Source: Candidatus Woesearchaeota archaeon
GTDB taxonomy: Archaea > Nanobdellota > Nanobdellia > Woesearchaeales > GW2011-AR15
DNA: 53,566 nucleotides
Assembly: GCA_016935095.1 (NCBI GenBank)
Contig: JAFGRO010000012.1
Span: 1-53,566, forward strand
Direction of reading: 5' to 3'
In this document: piece after piece, positions 25,686 to 35,048 of the stretch
Layout: each line of letters begins with the position of its first letter
How positions within the stretch are numbered: position 1 is the stretch's first letter
Position numbers and translations under genes: made by a program
Notes under the pieces: model-generated
Told to the model about the DNA's origin: nothing
What the model saw: the letters and a program-made list of their open reading frames with translations, nothing else
The model's database searches: none

Positions 25686-28600
25686 ACAATATAGCAAAAC
25701 TACAGACAAGGAGAATAACTTTCTTCTTAATATTGTTAGCTTTAATCCTTTTTATCAATAGCATGTATGTTCTCAGCGGACTAGGGGATGACAATGACTC
25801 AAATAAAACAGAATGCGATAATTATTTAGGCATGGTATGCGATGGAGTTTCATGTTATAATTCAACATGGACCTGGGAATATCTAAATGATGGAGAATAC
25901 TATTCAAGTTGCTGCGGTGATGATTCCAGTGAATTCTATACAAACAGGTCAGCGGATTCTTCCATGGACAATAGTTATTCATCTTTAGCAGCAGACAGGG
26001 CCTGTTGTGATAATGCCAATGACTGCATAGATGAAGGTATATGTTACAACAGTACGGATAGTGTTGATGCAGATAGTGATAGTGATTATGATTATTGTTA
26101 CCAGGGAATATGGTTTGACTGCAGTTCAGATTTACAATGCTCTGAAGGATATAATTGTCTAAGCAATGACTGCGTCGATATTACTTCTCCTGTAAATCCA
26201 AGATTATGGGCAATTTCAGATATTACAACCTCTTCAACTGAAGATATTATTGGCTATTTAAATGAATCAGGCATGAATGTAAGTGTTGATGTAGTCAGTG
26301 AATCATTTGAAGTTGCTCATTATTATGACTACACTATAATCTCTTCAGGATATATCTGGCAAACAACCACAACTACTTCTAAATTAAATGGTTCAAACAA
26401 GATAACTATTCCTGACACTTTCACTAATAAAAACAATTTTACATCCGGAAGATATATAGAATTGTCAAACCATAATAAAACCTATTTTTCCAGGTATCAC
26501 ATAAACAGGCAGGATGATATTGGAAATGAACTGCAGCTTAATCTTAGTGAGAATCTTGAAAGTGATGTTCCAATCGGCACTGTTGTAAGAGTATATAACA
26601 GCAGCTATCCAAGCGGCTGGTTTAATGTAACAATAAGTCTATTTTCCGGAAACAATACAATTTCAGTACAGGGCAAAGATAATCAAGATAATGAAGGCTC
26701 TGCATCATATCTATATATAACATATGATATATCTGACCCTGAATTTAATCTGTCAATGATTGAATCTCCTACAGGTACAAGATTAATAAGTTTTAATGTA
26801 ATGGATAATTACCAGGTAAATATTTCAAGCCTGTCTGTTAATGTAACACTGGGTATATCTTCTTATTTGTATACATATAACAATAATATAAGCTGCAGCG
26901 GCCAAAGTAAATTATATACCTGTAATTTGAGTTTTGCACAGGATGAGGGAAGCTATAATTTAACATTTAATGTTGATGATTTTATTGGCAGGACCAATAC
27001 AAGTTATTTTAATAATTTTACTCTTGATGAAAATATTGAATTTAATCTGGAGGTAAATGATAGCGGGGAAATAACAGCAAACAAGAATTTAAGCGCTATC
27101 TGGACAGAATATACAGATTCAATAACGAGCCTTGATCATTATGAGTATGCAGTTGGCATTGCAGTTTATCCAAATTCAGGATGGAATAATCTGATTGAAT
27201 GGACAAATACAACTTCAAATAGTGTAACTACACAGGAGCTTGATCTTGTTCACGGGCAGGTATATTATTTTAATGTAAGAGTATTAAATGATGCGGGAAT
27301 CTACAGCAATGTTTCTTCAAGTGACGGTATTGTATATATAGATAATACTCCTCCCCTAATGTCCTCACTCCTCGATTCTGGGGCGTATACAAGCACAAAC
27401 ACTGAATTATATGCAAGATGGAATGCAACAGATGAAGAATCAGGCATATCTGAATATGAGATTGCAATAGGCACTGCTCCTTATCCTCAGACAGGCTGGT
27501 ATACTACTCTTCAGGAAACAGTCTCAGGCAGCATAACTGAAAAGACATATACAGAACTTGACCTTGAGCAAAACCGGACTTATTATTTCACTGTAAGGGC
27601 AAAAAACGGGTATGGAGCATGGTCTCAAAGGAATTCCTCAAACGGAATTACAGTAGATATAACAAGCCCCGGCGGCGGAGATATTAATTATACTGCAGGA
27701 ACATATACAACAAATATAGTTACTTTAAACTTTTCCCAGGGCCAGGATAATGAATCAGGTATAAAAAATGCAGAATTATGGTATGCAAGATCAGAGTACA
27801 GCAGTAATTCATGCACAGGAAATTATCTATTTGAAAACTTTATAGCAGACGTTACCGGCACATCTGGTTATGAATATACTATGGGAAACGGTTATTGCTA
27901 TAAATTCATGTTAAGGGTTTATAATAATGCAAACCTCTCTAATGAATATTATTATTACAGTGATTTATTGAACCAGACAGTAATCGTGGATACAACACCG
28001 CCTGCGGATTTCAATATTACTGATGATGGTGCTGTCACATATGACGGGACAAGATTACATGCTGAATGGACACAGTCTTCTGACCATGAATCAGGTTTAA
28101 ACCGTTATGAATATAGGATCCAATATACATTCAACAATGGCCCCAGAATAAATTTAATCAACTGGACAAATATCGGATTAACAACATCAATTACAGAATA
28201 CTTTGACCTGAACCACTCTAATTTATCACATCAGTATAAATATTATTTTGATGTCAGGGCAATTAGTAATATCGGGTTAAATACAACAAAGTCAAGCGAT
28301 GGCATAATATACATGGACATTTATCCGCCTCAAACAGCCTTGTTAAGTGTTGGAGAAGATACAACTTATTCTTACACCAGTGAAAATTTTGGGAATATTA
28401 CAATTAATGTATCAGGAGAGCAATATATGAAATGTGTTTATTCAGAAGATGATATTGATTATTCTGATTCAGAAGAGGAATGCACAACATATGGAAGCAT
28501 AGCATCATGCCTGATTAATCTTTCAGGGACAGGAAATTATACTTATCATATTATATGCAGTGATATCCACGGAAACGGCCAGGATTTTGATGAGAATATT

Positions 28601-31054
28601 GATGTGAGTTTTTATGCCTATGTCTTTGATTCAATTGTGCAGTCTGTAAGCCTGAGCTCAGAAGAGGTTATAAGCGTGAAATATACAAATGCGTCTGGTT
28701 ATCTTTATTCACAGGGCTCTTCAAGCACAGAGATAAATTCCACTATATTCAGCAATTATCTCTACTATGTTAAATTTGCAAATAATGCATCAAAGTTTAG
28801 TGCAACTTTACAAAATGTAAATATAAGCGATAATCCGTTAATTAATATTACAGCAAAGTATGTTAATGTATCGCAGCTGAATAACTCTAATATTAGTCTT
28901 GGCCCGGCTGAAAGATATATCCCTAGAGATGCTTATGCAATTGAAATACAGGATAATTTCAACGGGACTTATCTTGCTGAGTTTAATTATACAAATATAA
29001 ATCTAAGCAATGAAAATGCACTGATGATTTACAAGCTTGGGTTTGATTTTTCAAATAACCAGACAAATTATACTGATTATACTTTGTATTCTGGTGTAAC
29101 AAGAGATGCAGCCAATAACATTGTTTCAGCTTCAATTAATGGTTTCTCGCTGTTTGTTCTTGTGGAAGACTCTCAAATGCAGGAAACATGCGGAGACGGC
29201 ATTGATAATGATGGTGATGGTTCTGTAGATGAAGGGTGTTCATCTCCCGGAGGAAATCCTGGAGGAAGTTCAAGCAGTTCCAGCAGTGATGATGAATCTA
29301 CTTCAAGAAGGTCATCCGGAGGTCCTCCTGTATTTGAGACATGTTATGACAATGAGCTTAACCAGGATGAGACAGATGTAGACTGCGGCGGAATCTGTGC
29401 CGGCTCAAGAATCCTGAAAAAGTGTGCTCTTGGAAAAAACTGTGAAATTGATACTGATTGTGGAAGCAGCCACTGTAATCCTGGAAGCAAAGTATGTTAT
29501 GTTCCTTCATGCAGCGATGGTTTAAAAAATCAGGATGAAGCCGGAATAGACTGTGGTGGCCAGTGTGATGCGTGCCCAACATGTAATGATGGAATACAGA
29601 ACCAGGGAGAAGAGGGAATAGATTGTGGCGGCCCGTGTGATGCATGTTTAACATGTAATGATGGAATACAGAACCAGGGAGAGACAGGAATAGACTGCGG
29701 CGGTTCTTGCAGGGCATGTGCAACATGTGATGACAACCTTAGAAACCAGGGAGAAGAGGACATAGACTGCGGCGGTCCGTGCGGACCATGCCCTGAGATA
29801 GAAGAGCCTGCACAATTACCTGTTTTCATCCCGATTTTATTTGGAATAATAATGCTCGGGATAACAATTACAGGATTATATCTGATGCAGGTTTCAAAGA
29901 CAAAAGCAAAACAGGCACAACCTGAAGAAGCAGTTCCAACAGGTTTAGAAGAAGAAGAGATTAAACCGGAAAAACCACTAAAAAAAGAAATAAATCTGAA
30001 AAGAGAAATAACTCATCCGGTTCATCCAGTTGAGATTACAGATGCAATGTTACTGAAATTGCAGAACTATGCAAACACACTCGCGATGCATGAAAATTCA
30101 AAAGACAAAATCAGATTAGAGCTCGATTCACTCGGATGGCCTGAATATATTGTAGATATAGTAATTACAAATATAGGAGATGTTGAATATATGAAAAAAC
30201 TATTTGAGCTCCAGGATTACATTGATCAGCACCTAAAAGGATTTACCCATGATGAAATAAGGAAAAGACTTAGACCTTTAAAATGGCAGGATAAAGATGT
30301 TGATTTGGTTTTAAATAAAGCAAATATTGTTTCAAGTAAGGATTCTCTTAATAAGTATATCCTGTATCAACTAGTAAAGGATATTGAAACTGACAAAATT
30401 GAAGATACTCTTTTTAATGCAGGCTGGCCGAAATCTATAGTTAATACAGCTATATTTAAACTCAAAACAAGGATTAAATCCGACCAGAAAGAGATTGAAG
30501 GGTTATTAATGGAACTATTTAACAGGGGCATGTCTGAAAAACAGGCAAAGCAGAAATTACTGGAAAAAGGATATAGTGAAGATGTTGTTGATTTGTTGAT
30601 TTTCACTAAATTCAGTGAAAAAAAGCATTTAGAGGAATTAAGAGATTATATAAATATGAGATTAATAAAAGGCGATAAAAGCACGAATATTAAAAAGACA
30701 CTGGTAAATGCGAGATGGGGAATTGACATTATTGATGAAATTATTAATGAAAACTTCAAATCCAATGACATAAAATACCTTGTTGCACTGGATTCTTACA
30801 TAAGAGAGGCATTTGCAAAAGGTTATACTAAAAAAATAATTACAAATGACTTATTAAAGAAAAAATGGGCAGATGAGTATATTGACATGGTGATGCTTAA
30901 GGTTCATGTGATTGATGATAAGCTTGATAAAATCAAGAAATACATTAATTTAAGACTGGGCAAAGGCGATTCCAGGGAAAAGATTACTGAATTATTAGTT
31001 AGAGTTGGTTGGGGAAGAAAGATTGTTGAGGATGTTTTTGGAAATAAAAAATAA
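25682..31054 (+). CDS. Giant membrane-spanning surface protein with seven cytoplasmic GW repeats
   Basis: 1790 residues. N-terminal signal or anchor at 12-32. Cys-rich head (about 40-165). Beta-sandwich region with at least four Ig/fibronectin III-like domains (about 455-885), each opening or closing near 'DNTPP' or 'DTTPP'. A PGF-pre-PGF-like segment ends in SINGFSLFVLVEDS (about 1165). Five units of the form C-x-D-x3-NQ-x-E-x3-DCGG-x-C-x2-C (1218-1373) follow a Ser/Gly linker; two are nearly identical in DNA. A membrane segment at 1378-1400 is followed by a 390-residue cytoplasmic tail. Its last 340 residues are seven helical repeats (LxxYI...KG....I...L...GW....VD..I). It may link an outside event to the cytoplasm (inference). 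Confidence 0.85.
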   Translation: MNNIAKLQTRRITFFLILLALILFINSMYVLSGLGDDNDSNKTECDNYLGMVCDGVSCYNSTWTWEYLNDGEYYSSCCGDDSSEFYTNRSADSSMDNSYSSLAADRACCDNANDCIDEGICYNSTDSVDADSDSDYDYCYQGIWFDCSSDLQCSEGYNCLSNDCVDITSPVNPRLWAISDITTSSTEDIIGYLNESGMNVSVDVVSESFEVAHYYDYTIISSGYIWQTTTTTSKLNGSNKITIPDTFTNKNNFTSGRYIELSNHNKTYFSRYHINRQDDIGNELQLNLSENLESDVPIGTVVRVYNSSYPSGWFNVTISLFSGNNTISVQGKDNQDNEGSASYLYITYDISDPEFNLSMIESPTGTRLISFNVMDNYQVNISSLSVNVTLGISSYLYTYNNNISCSGQSKLYTCNLSFAQDEGSYNLTFNVDDFIGRTNTSYFNNFTLDENIEFNLEVNDSGEITANKNLSAIWTEYTDSITSLDHYEYAVGIAVYPNSGWNNLIEWTNTTSNSVTTQELDLVHGQVYYFNVRVLNDAGIYSNVSSSDGIVYIDNTPPLMSSLLDSGAYTSTNTELYARWNATDEESGISEYEIAIGTAPYPQTGWYTTLQETVSGSITEKTYTELDLEQNRTYYFTVRAKNGYGAWSQRNSSNGITVDITSPGGGDINYTAGTYTTNIVTLNFSQGQDNESGIKNAELWYARSEYSSNSCTGNYLFENFIADVTGTSGYEYTMGNGYCYKFMLRVYNNANLSNEYYYYSDLLNQTVIVDTTPPADFNITDDGAVTYDGTRLHAEWTQSSDHESGLNRYEYRIQYTFNNGPRINLINWTNIGLTTSITEYFDLNHSNLSHQYKYYFDVRAISNIGLNTTKSSDGIIYMDIYPPQTALLSVGEDTTYSYTSENFGNITINVSGEQYMKCVYSEDDIDYSDSEEECTTYGSIASCLINLSGTGNYTYHIICSDIHGNGQDFDENIDVSFYAYVFDSIVQSVSLSSEEVISVKYTNASGYLYSQGSSSTEINSTIFSNYLYYVKFANNASKFSATLQNVNISDNPLINITAKYVNVSQLNNSNISLGPAERYIPRDAYAIEIQDNFNGTYLAEFNYTNINLSNENALMIYKLGFDFSNNQTNYTDYTLYSGVTRDAANNIVSASINGFSLFVLVEDSQMQETCGDGIDNDGDGSVDEGCSSPGGNPGGSSSSSSSDDESTSRRSSGGPPVFETCYDNELNQDETDVDCGGICAGSRILKKCALGKNCEIDTDCGSSHCNPGSKVCYVPSCSDGLKNQDEAGIDCGGQCDACPTCNDGIQNQGEEGIDCGGPCDACLTCNDGIQNQGETGIDCGGSCRACATCDDNLRNQGEEDIDCGGPCGPCPEIEEPAQLPVFIPILFGIIMLGITITGLYLMQVSKTKAKQAQPEEAVPTGLEEEEIKPEKPLKKEINLKREITHPVHPVEITDAMLLKLQNYANTLAMHENSKDKIRLELDSLGWPEYIVDIVITNIGDVEYMKKLFELQDYIDQHLKGFTHDEIRKRLRPLKWQDKDVDLVLNKANIVSSKDSLNKYILYQLVKDIETDKIEDTLFNAGWPKSIVNTAIFKLKTRIKSDQKEIEGLLMELFNRGMSEKQAKQKLLEKGYSEDVVDLLIFTKFSEKKHLEELRDYINMRLIKGDKSTNIKKTLVNARWGIDIIDEIINENFKSNDIKYLVALDSYIREAFAKGYTKKIITNDLLKKKWADEYIDMVMLKVHVIDDKLDKIKKYINLRLGKGDSREKITELLVRVGWGRKIVEDVFGNKK

Positions 31055-31071
31055 TAAAAAAATTTACTTAA

Positions 31072-31968
31072 TTATTTCTTTTTCTTTTCTTTCACCGGAA
31101 CGATGTTTGCTCCTGTGACATCAGTTACTATTGTGTTAACGTTGCTTTTGCTGTCAATTATCAGCTTTGTGTTTTTGTTGAAAGTCTCTTTTACTGTTTC
31201 CAGTGACTTAAAGATTTTTGCATTTCCCTTGAAATATCTGTCTGCTGCTTCATTTTCTACTTTTATTGCAACTGCTTTTGCCTCTGCCTTGACTCTTATT
31301 GCTTCTGCATCACCCTGTGCTTCAAGTATTTTTGCTTGTCGTACACCTTCTGCTTTTTTAATCTCAGCTCTACGCTTACCATCTGCTTCTGTTTCAATTG
31401 CTGTTGCAAAATCTTTTGCTGCAATCTTTTTCTGCTCTGCTTTTACTACTTCATTCATAGCTGCTTGGACATCTCTTGGTGTCTCTATTTTCTGGATTTC
31501 AACTCTTAAGACATCAACACCATAGTCATTTGTCTCTTTGTCCAGTATCTTCTCAATCTTTGTATTGATCTGGTCACGGTTTTCATTGGCCTCTGAAAAA
31601 GTCATCTGGCCGATGACTGCCCTTAATGTTGTGCTGGCAAGAGAGGCAAGCTGTAGCCTGTGATCTTCTACATTGTATATTGCCTTTCTTACATCTAATA
31701 TTTTATAATATACAATGCCGTCTACTATGCAATTCAATTTGTCTTTTGTTATAGCTATCTGCTCTGTTATGTCAACCATTCTTTCTGTAATGTTGACTTT
31801 TGTTATTCTCTGGATAACCGGAATAATCCAGTTAAATCCGGGCTGTGCCACTTTTGAAAATTTTCCAAGTGTTTCTACTATTCCTCTTTCAGTTGGCCTT
31901 ATTATTTTAATACCTGCAAAAAAGGTAATTAAAATAATTGTTGCGATTGTTATCATTGTTAATGACAT
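31072..31968 (-). CDS. SPFH-family protein (stomatin/slipin-like)
   Basis: 298 residues. N-terminal membrane segment (3-18, LTMITIATIILITFFAG), then the SPFH/band 7 domain: IIRPTERGIVETLGKFSKVA, NWIIPVIQRITKVNITERMV, YNVEDHRLQLASLASTTLRA, and VLRVEIQKIETPRDVQAAMN. A coiled coil rich in Ala, Lys and Glu follows (KAEQKKIAAKDFATAIETEA). Stomatins form membrane microdomain rings. Archaeal homologues are often paired with NfeD or an ST-type protease; neither is visible here. It is followed at its 5' side by a small protein gene in the same orientation. Confidence 0.9.
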   Translation of the reverse strand: MSLTMITIATIILITFFAGIKIIRPTERGIVETLGKFSKVAQPGFNWIIPVIQRITKVNITERMVDITEQIAITKDKLNCIVDGIVYYKILDVRKAIYNVEDHRLQLASLASTTLRAVIGQMTFSEANENRDQINTKIEKILDKETNDYGVDVLRVEIQKIETPRDVQAAMNEVVKAEQKKIAAKDFATAIETEADGKRRAEIKKAEGVRQAKILEAQGDAEAIRVKAEAKAVAIKVENEAADRYFKGNAKIFKSLETVKETFNKNTKLIIDSKSNVNTIVTDVTGANIVPVKEKKKK

Positions 31969-32085
31969 TTTTATTTGACCTCCATTTATTTTTTATTGTC
32001 TGAATTTGAAACAACCAAAAAATTGTCTTATTTTTTTTCAGATAATTTTTATTTTACAATCTCATCACCTTTAACATTAAAAAAA

Positions 32086-32619
32086 TTAAGTGATATATGC
32101 AGGCTGTTCAGCAAACTTATACTGCGGCCTTGTTACAATCTCATATAATCCTTTTAATGTACCTTTCATCAATCCAATCTGTTTTTTTGCTGTTTTTTTT
32201 ACGTGGACATATGTATTTGCTATTGTCATTGTGGGTATCCAGTCTGTGGCAAAAGGTATTGTTTCTTCTGTAAAACCAATAACCTGAAGGAGAAATCTCT
32301 CAAGCCAGTTAAGATCCTTTTTATAAAAATCTGCTATAGCCTTTACCTGGAGGCCTCCTACTATCGGATCAAGCCCTATTTCTGCTGCTGCTGCAAACCC
32401 GGGCCCTATTGCGTCTGCAAAATAGTTAATGTCTCCGAGTGCATCAAGAAAAAGGCCTTTGTAGAGCCTTGTATCTTTAAGCTGGCCAATTACATGTTTA
32501 TAAGCGTTTTTTACAGTATCTGCCAGATATCTGCCATACAATTTTGCAGTTTCAGCTAATCTTGGATGTTTTTCAGTAAATGTTCTATGTTCTTTTTCAA
32601 CAGTCTCTTCAAGGTTCAT
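32086..32619 (-). CDS. Conserved hypothetical protein, weakly membrane-associated
   Basis: 177 residues with a very strong Shine-Dalgarno (GGAGGTCC) just upstream of the ATG. The N-terminal 50 residues are charged helix. The middle (FADAIGPGFAAAAEIGLDPI, then VGGLQVKAIADF) is Gly/Ala-rich and could be a membrane or amphipathic hairpin. The C-terminus has VHVKKTAKKQIGLMKGTLKG. I do not recognise a family. It lies 117 nt upstream of the stomatin-like gene in the same direction and may be transcribed with it. Confidence 0.7.
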   Translation of the reverse strand: MNLEETVEKEHRTFTEKHPRLAETAKLYGRYLADTVKNAYKHVIGQLKDTRLYKGLFLDALGDINYFADAIGPGFAAAAEIGLDPIVGGLQVKAIADFYKKDLNWLERFLLQVIGFTEETIPFATDWIPTMTIANTYVHVKKTAKKQIGLMKGTLKGLYEIVTRPQYKFAEQPAYIT

Positions 32620-32722
32620 TTTTTAGGACCTCCTTCTTGTTTTATTTTTATACCTCTCAATATATATTAAGCAATAGAAATATTAGAAATTACTTATGAA
32701 ATTTTTATTAAAAACAAAAAAA

Positions 32723-32734
32723 TTTAAATATAAA
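32723..32734 (+). promoter_or_regulatory. boxA upstream of the tandem Lrp-type gene
   Basis: TTTAAATATAAA is centred about 26 bp upstream of the ATG at 32755 with no Shine-Dalgarno between. This predicts a leaderless mRNA. Confidence 0.5.
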
Positions 32735-32754
32735 TTTTTGATTATAATATAAAA

Positions 32755-33795
32755 ATGGAAAAAGAATTATTATTCTCGAGGATAAATGAGGAGAGCAAAC
32801 AGGAGTCTTTTAAGTTTGATGTCAAGGACAAAAGGATATTATCGCTTATCTCAGAAAACTGCAGGATTCCCCTTTCGCAGCTAAGGAAAACAGTCAGCCT
32901 GTCAAGAGATGCAGTCAAATACAGGATACAGAGAATGCAGAAAAAAAAGCTCATTCTGGGTTTTGTCCCCCAGATAAACATAAGGAATTTTGGATTCTAT
33001 GATTTTCATGTTTTTATCGGGATTGATGAACGCAGGTTAGACAAAAAATATTCATTTGTAGAATATTTAAAACAAAAGCCATATGTAAGGAAAGTTATTG
33101 AATACTCAGACAGGTATGATTTCGAGATTGTGATACTTGCTCATTCTCTTGAAGAATTCGATGACAGGTTAACCGAGATAATAACCTCTTTTCCTGAGCT
33201 GATTATGGAAAAAGAGACAATGCATGTGATAAAAGGGTATCTTTCCGCACATATCCCTAAAAGGATATATAATGATGCAAATATCAGATGCAGCAAAAGA
33301 TTTAGATTATTAAAGGAATTCAAGCTTGATGAGATTGATATGAAATTAATGGACATTCTGTTTGAAGATGCCAGGACTCCTTTTTATAATATTGCAAAGA
33401 AGCTTAATATGACCGGAGAGGCAATCAGCTACAGGATGAAGAACCTCTATAAAAATGGAGTCATAAGGAAATATACCTGCATTGTGAATTTCAACAGGCT
33501 GAAATATCACTGGTATACTTTTCTTTTGAGGTCAAAGAATTTTACAAAAGAGCATGACAGGAAGCTTCACAAATTTGCGGAATCCAATCCCTTCATTCTA
33601 AAGGCAGTGAAATGTCTGGGAACATGGGATTTTATATTTTATATTGCAGCGGATGATCACAGGCATTTCCATTATACTGTAAATAAGATTAAAATTGAAT
33701 TTTCAGATATAATAAAAGATTACGAGACTTTGCTGGCATATAAAGAGCATTTTTACAAGCCTTTTCCAGAGGTCATTGGAAAAATTAATAAATAA
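32755..33795 (+). CDS. Tandem Lrp/AsnC-type regulator (two HTH-RAM units)
   Basis: 346 residues, twice the usual Lrp length. Unit 1: DVKDKRILSLISENCRIPLS, then a winged HTH with VSLSRDAVKYRIQRMQKKKL and an alpha-beta ligand-binding-like domain (to about 165). Unit 2: DEIDMKLMDILFEDARTPFY, HTH NIAKKLNMTGEAISYRMKNL, and a second alpha-beta domain (YHWYTFLLRSKNFTKEHDRK and on). Lrp family proteins regulate amino acid metabolism and transport genes in many archaea. The fused dimer-like form may bind as a compact unit. Targets are not known; the ilv palindrome 14 kb away is only a possibility. Confidence 0.85.
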   Translation: MEKELLFSRINEESKQESFKFDVKDKRILSLISENCRIPLSQLRKTVSLSRDAVKYRIQRMQKKKLILGFVPQINIRNFGFYDFHVFIGIDERRLDKKYSFVEYLKQKPYVRKVIEYSDRYDFEIVILAHSLEEFDDRLTEIITSFPELIMEKETMHVIKGYLSAHIPKRIYNDANIRCSKRFRLLKEFKLDEIDMKLMDILFEDARTPFYNIAKKLNMTGEAISYRMKNLYKNGVIRKYTCIVNFNRLKYHWYTFLLRSKNFTKEHDRKLHKFAESNPFILKAVKCLGTWDFIFYIAADDHRHFHYTVNKIKIEFSDIIKDYETLLAYKEHFYKPFPEVIGKINK

Positions 33796-33820
33796 ACCTT
33801 ACTATTGGAATATTATTAAG

Positions 33821-34723
33821 ATGAATAAAAAAAATATAATCCCCTTTATTCTTTTTATTTTATTTTTGTTTGTTATGAGTTCATGTATTCCCTCTTCTGA
33901 TGACACTAATCAAGAAGAGGTTCAGATCAGACCTAGAATTGAACACACCAATCAAGACATAAATATGTTTATTGAAATATTCAAGGATTCACATATTAGA
34001 ATTTCAGATGTCCTAATGAGATGTTGCGGAACAAAATTCTCTTTAGAAGATAATAAATGTTCTGACAAAGATTTTAATGTTTGGCTGACCGGAAATGAAA
34101 ATGAGGTAAAACCATTATCTAATTATAATGAAAATTTAGATATAGCATTTGCATACCATGAATGTATCCATTTATTATCTGTTCCAGTAGGCATCGGTGA
34201 AGTATATGCAAAAGAAGAACTAAATACCTATATTTATAGAAGAGTAGGAGACCCATATATATTTTATTTTGGTTCAGAATCTGAGACACCAAAATATTAT
34301 GAGGATTATACCTATATCAAAGGAGAATATTATGGATTGGAAAATTACCATATTAATATTGCTGATTATATTGATGAAGAATTTAAAAGTGTTGGAACAT
34401 ATGCATATGTAGACAAGGAGAATACACAACCACTTACGCATTTTTTAGACGAATTAAATGCTTATACTCACACACTTAGAATAATAAATTCATTATATGA
34501 AATGGCTGGTATAGAAAAAAATGATGTTTATTCAGTTGTTTCTTCCAGCATGAGAATTCATATTGCCAGTTTTATGTATTATTCAACTATATGGCTATAT
34601 AAGGCGAAAAATGCCAATATTCAATATGAAAATCCATATAGTATTACTCATGAAAAAAAATCACTTTATGACACATTTATTAATAATAAAGAAATAACTG
34701 ACACAGTTACTCACAGTTACTAA
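33821..34723 (+). CDS. Lipoprotein with HExxH motif, C-terminus cut by a frameshift
   Basis: I use the ATG at 33821 (MNKKNIIPFILFILFLFVMS), which begins a signal peptide ending in the lipobox MSSC; an upstream in-frame start at 33776 would spoil it. The motif AFAYHECIHLL is HExxH, followed by GEVYAKEELNTYIYRR, so a zinc peptidase of gluzincin type is possible; no other support for catalysis is seen. The frame ends in THSY at 34723 because of a 10-bp tandem duplication (34702-34721). Without one copy, translation would run ...DTVTKLLLRANNELKHSFDL to 34967, adding about 80 residues. The protein is probably anchored outside the membrane. Confidence 0.7.
   Translation: MNKKNIIPFILFILFLFVMSSCIPSSDDTNQEEVQIRPRIEHTNQDINMFIEIFKDSHIRISDVLMRCCGTKFSLEDNKCSDKDFNVWLTGNENEVKPLSNYNENLDIAFAYHECIHLLSVPVGIGEVYAKEELNTYIYRRVGDPYIFYFGSESETPKYYEDYTYIKGEYYGLENYHINIADYIDEEFKSVGTYAYVDKENTQPLTHFLDELNAYTHTLRIINSLYEMAGIEKNDVYSVVSSSMRIHIASFMYYSTIWLYKAKNANIQYENPYSITHEKKSLYDTFINNKEITDTVTHSY
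34702..34721 (+). repeat. 10-bp tandem duplication causing a frameshift
   Basis: CACAGTTACT occurs twice back to back (34702-34711 and 34712-34721). Removing one copy merges the lipoprotein frame with the open frame downstream as DTVTKLLLRANNE. Confidence 0.85.
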
Positions 34724-34967
34724 ATTATTATTAAGGGCAAATAATGAATTAAAACATTCTTTTGATCTTATGGGAGTTGAGGCTTCAGATGAAATTGTTA
34801 TAAACTTGCTAGAATCTACATATAATTTAGCAGATGAATTGGCATTAGGGGATATTTCCAGATTAGACCTTGCAAAATACAACGGAATCTTGGAAAATGA
34901 ACAAAAAACTGAAAAATTTGAAGTTAAGGATGTAAATTCATTATTTGATTCAGAATATTTAGGTTAA
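34722..34967 (+). pseudogene. Detached C-terminal part of the HExxH lipoprotein
   Basis: The open frame downstream of the duplication reads KLLLRANNELKHSFDLMGVE, then ASDEIVINLLESTYNLADEL, ending EYLG. It could be read separately only from the ATG at 34770 as a 65-residue fragment. It has no Shine-Dalgarno or signal of its own. It is best explained as the original C-terminus of the upstream lipoprotein. Confidence 0.7.
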
Positions 34968-35048
34968 TGTTAATAAGATCAAGAAAAATGGAATATATCT
35001 GATTTATTTTCTATAAGTTTAAAAATTAAATGAAATTCTTTATATTCT

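Noticed and set aside
33776-33820. Upstream start for the HExxH lipoprotein
   Set aside because: It would put 15 polar residues before the signal peptide and overlaps the end of the Lrp-type gene.
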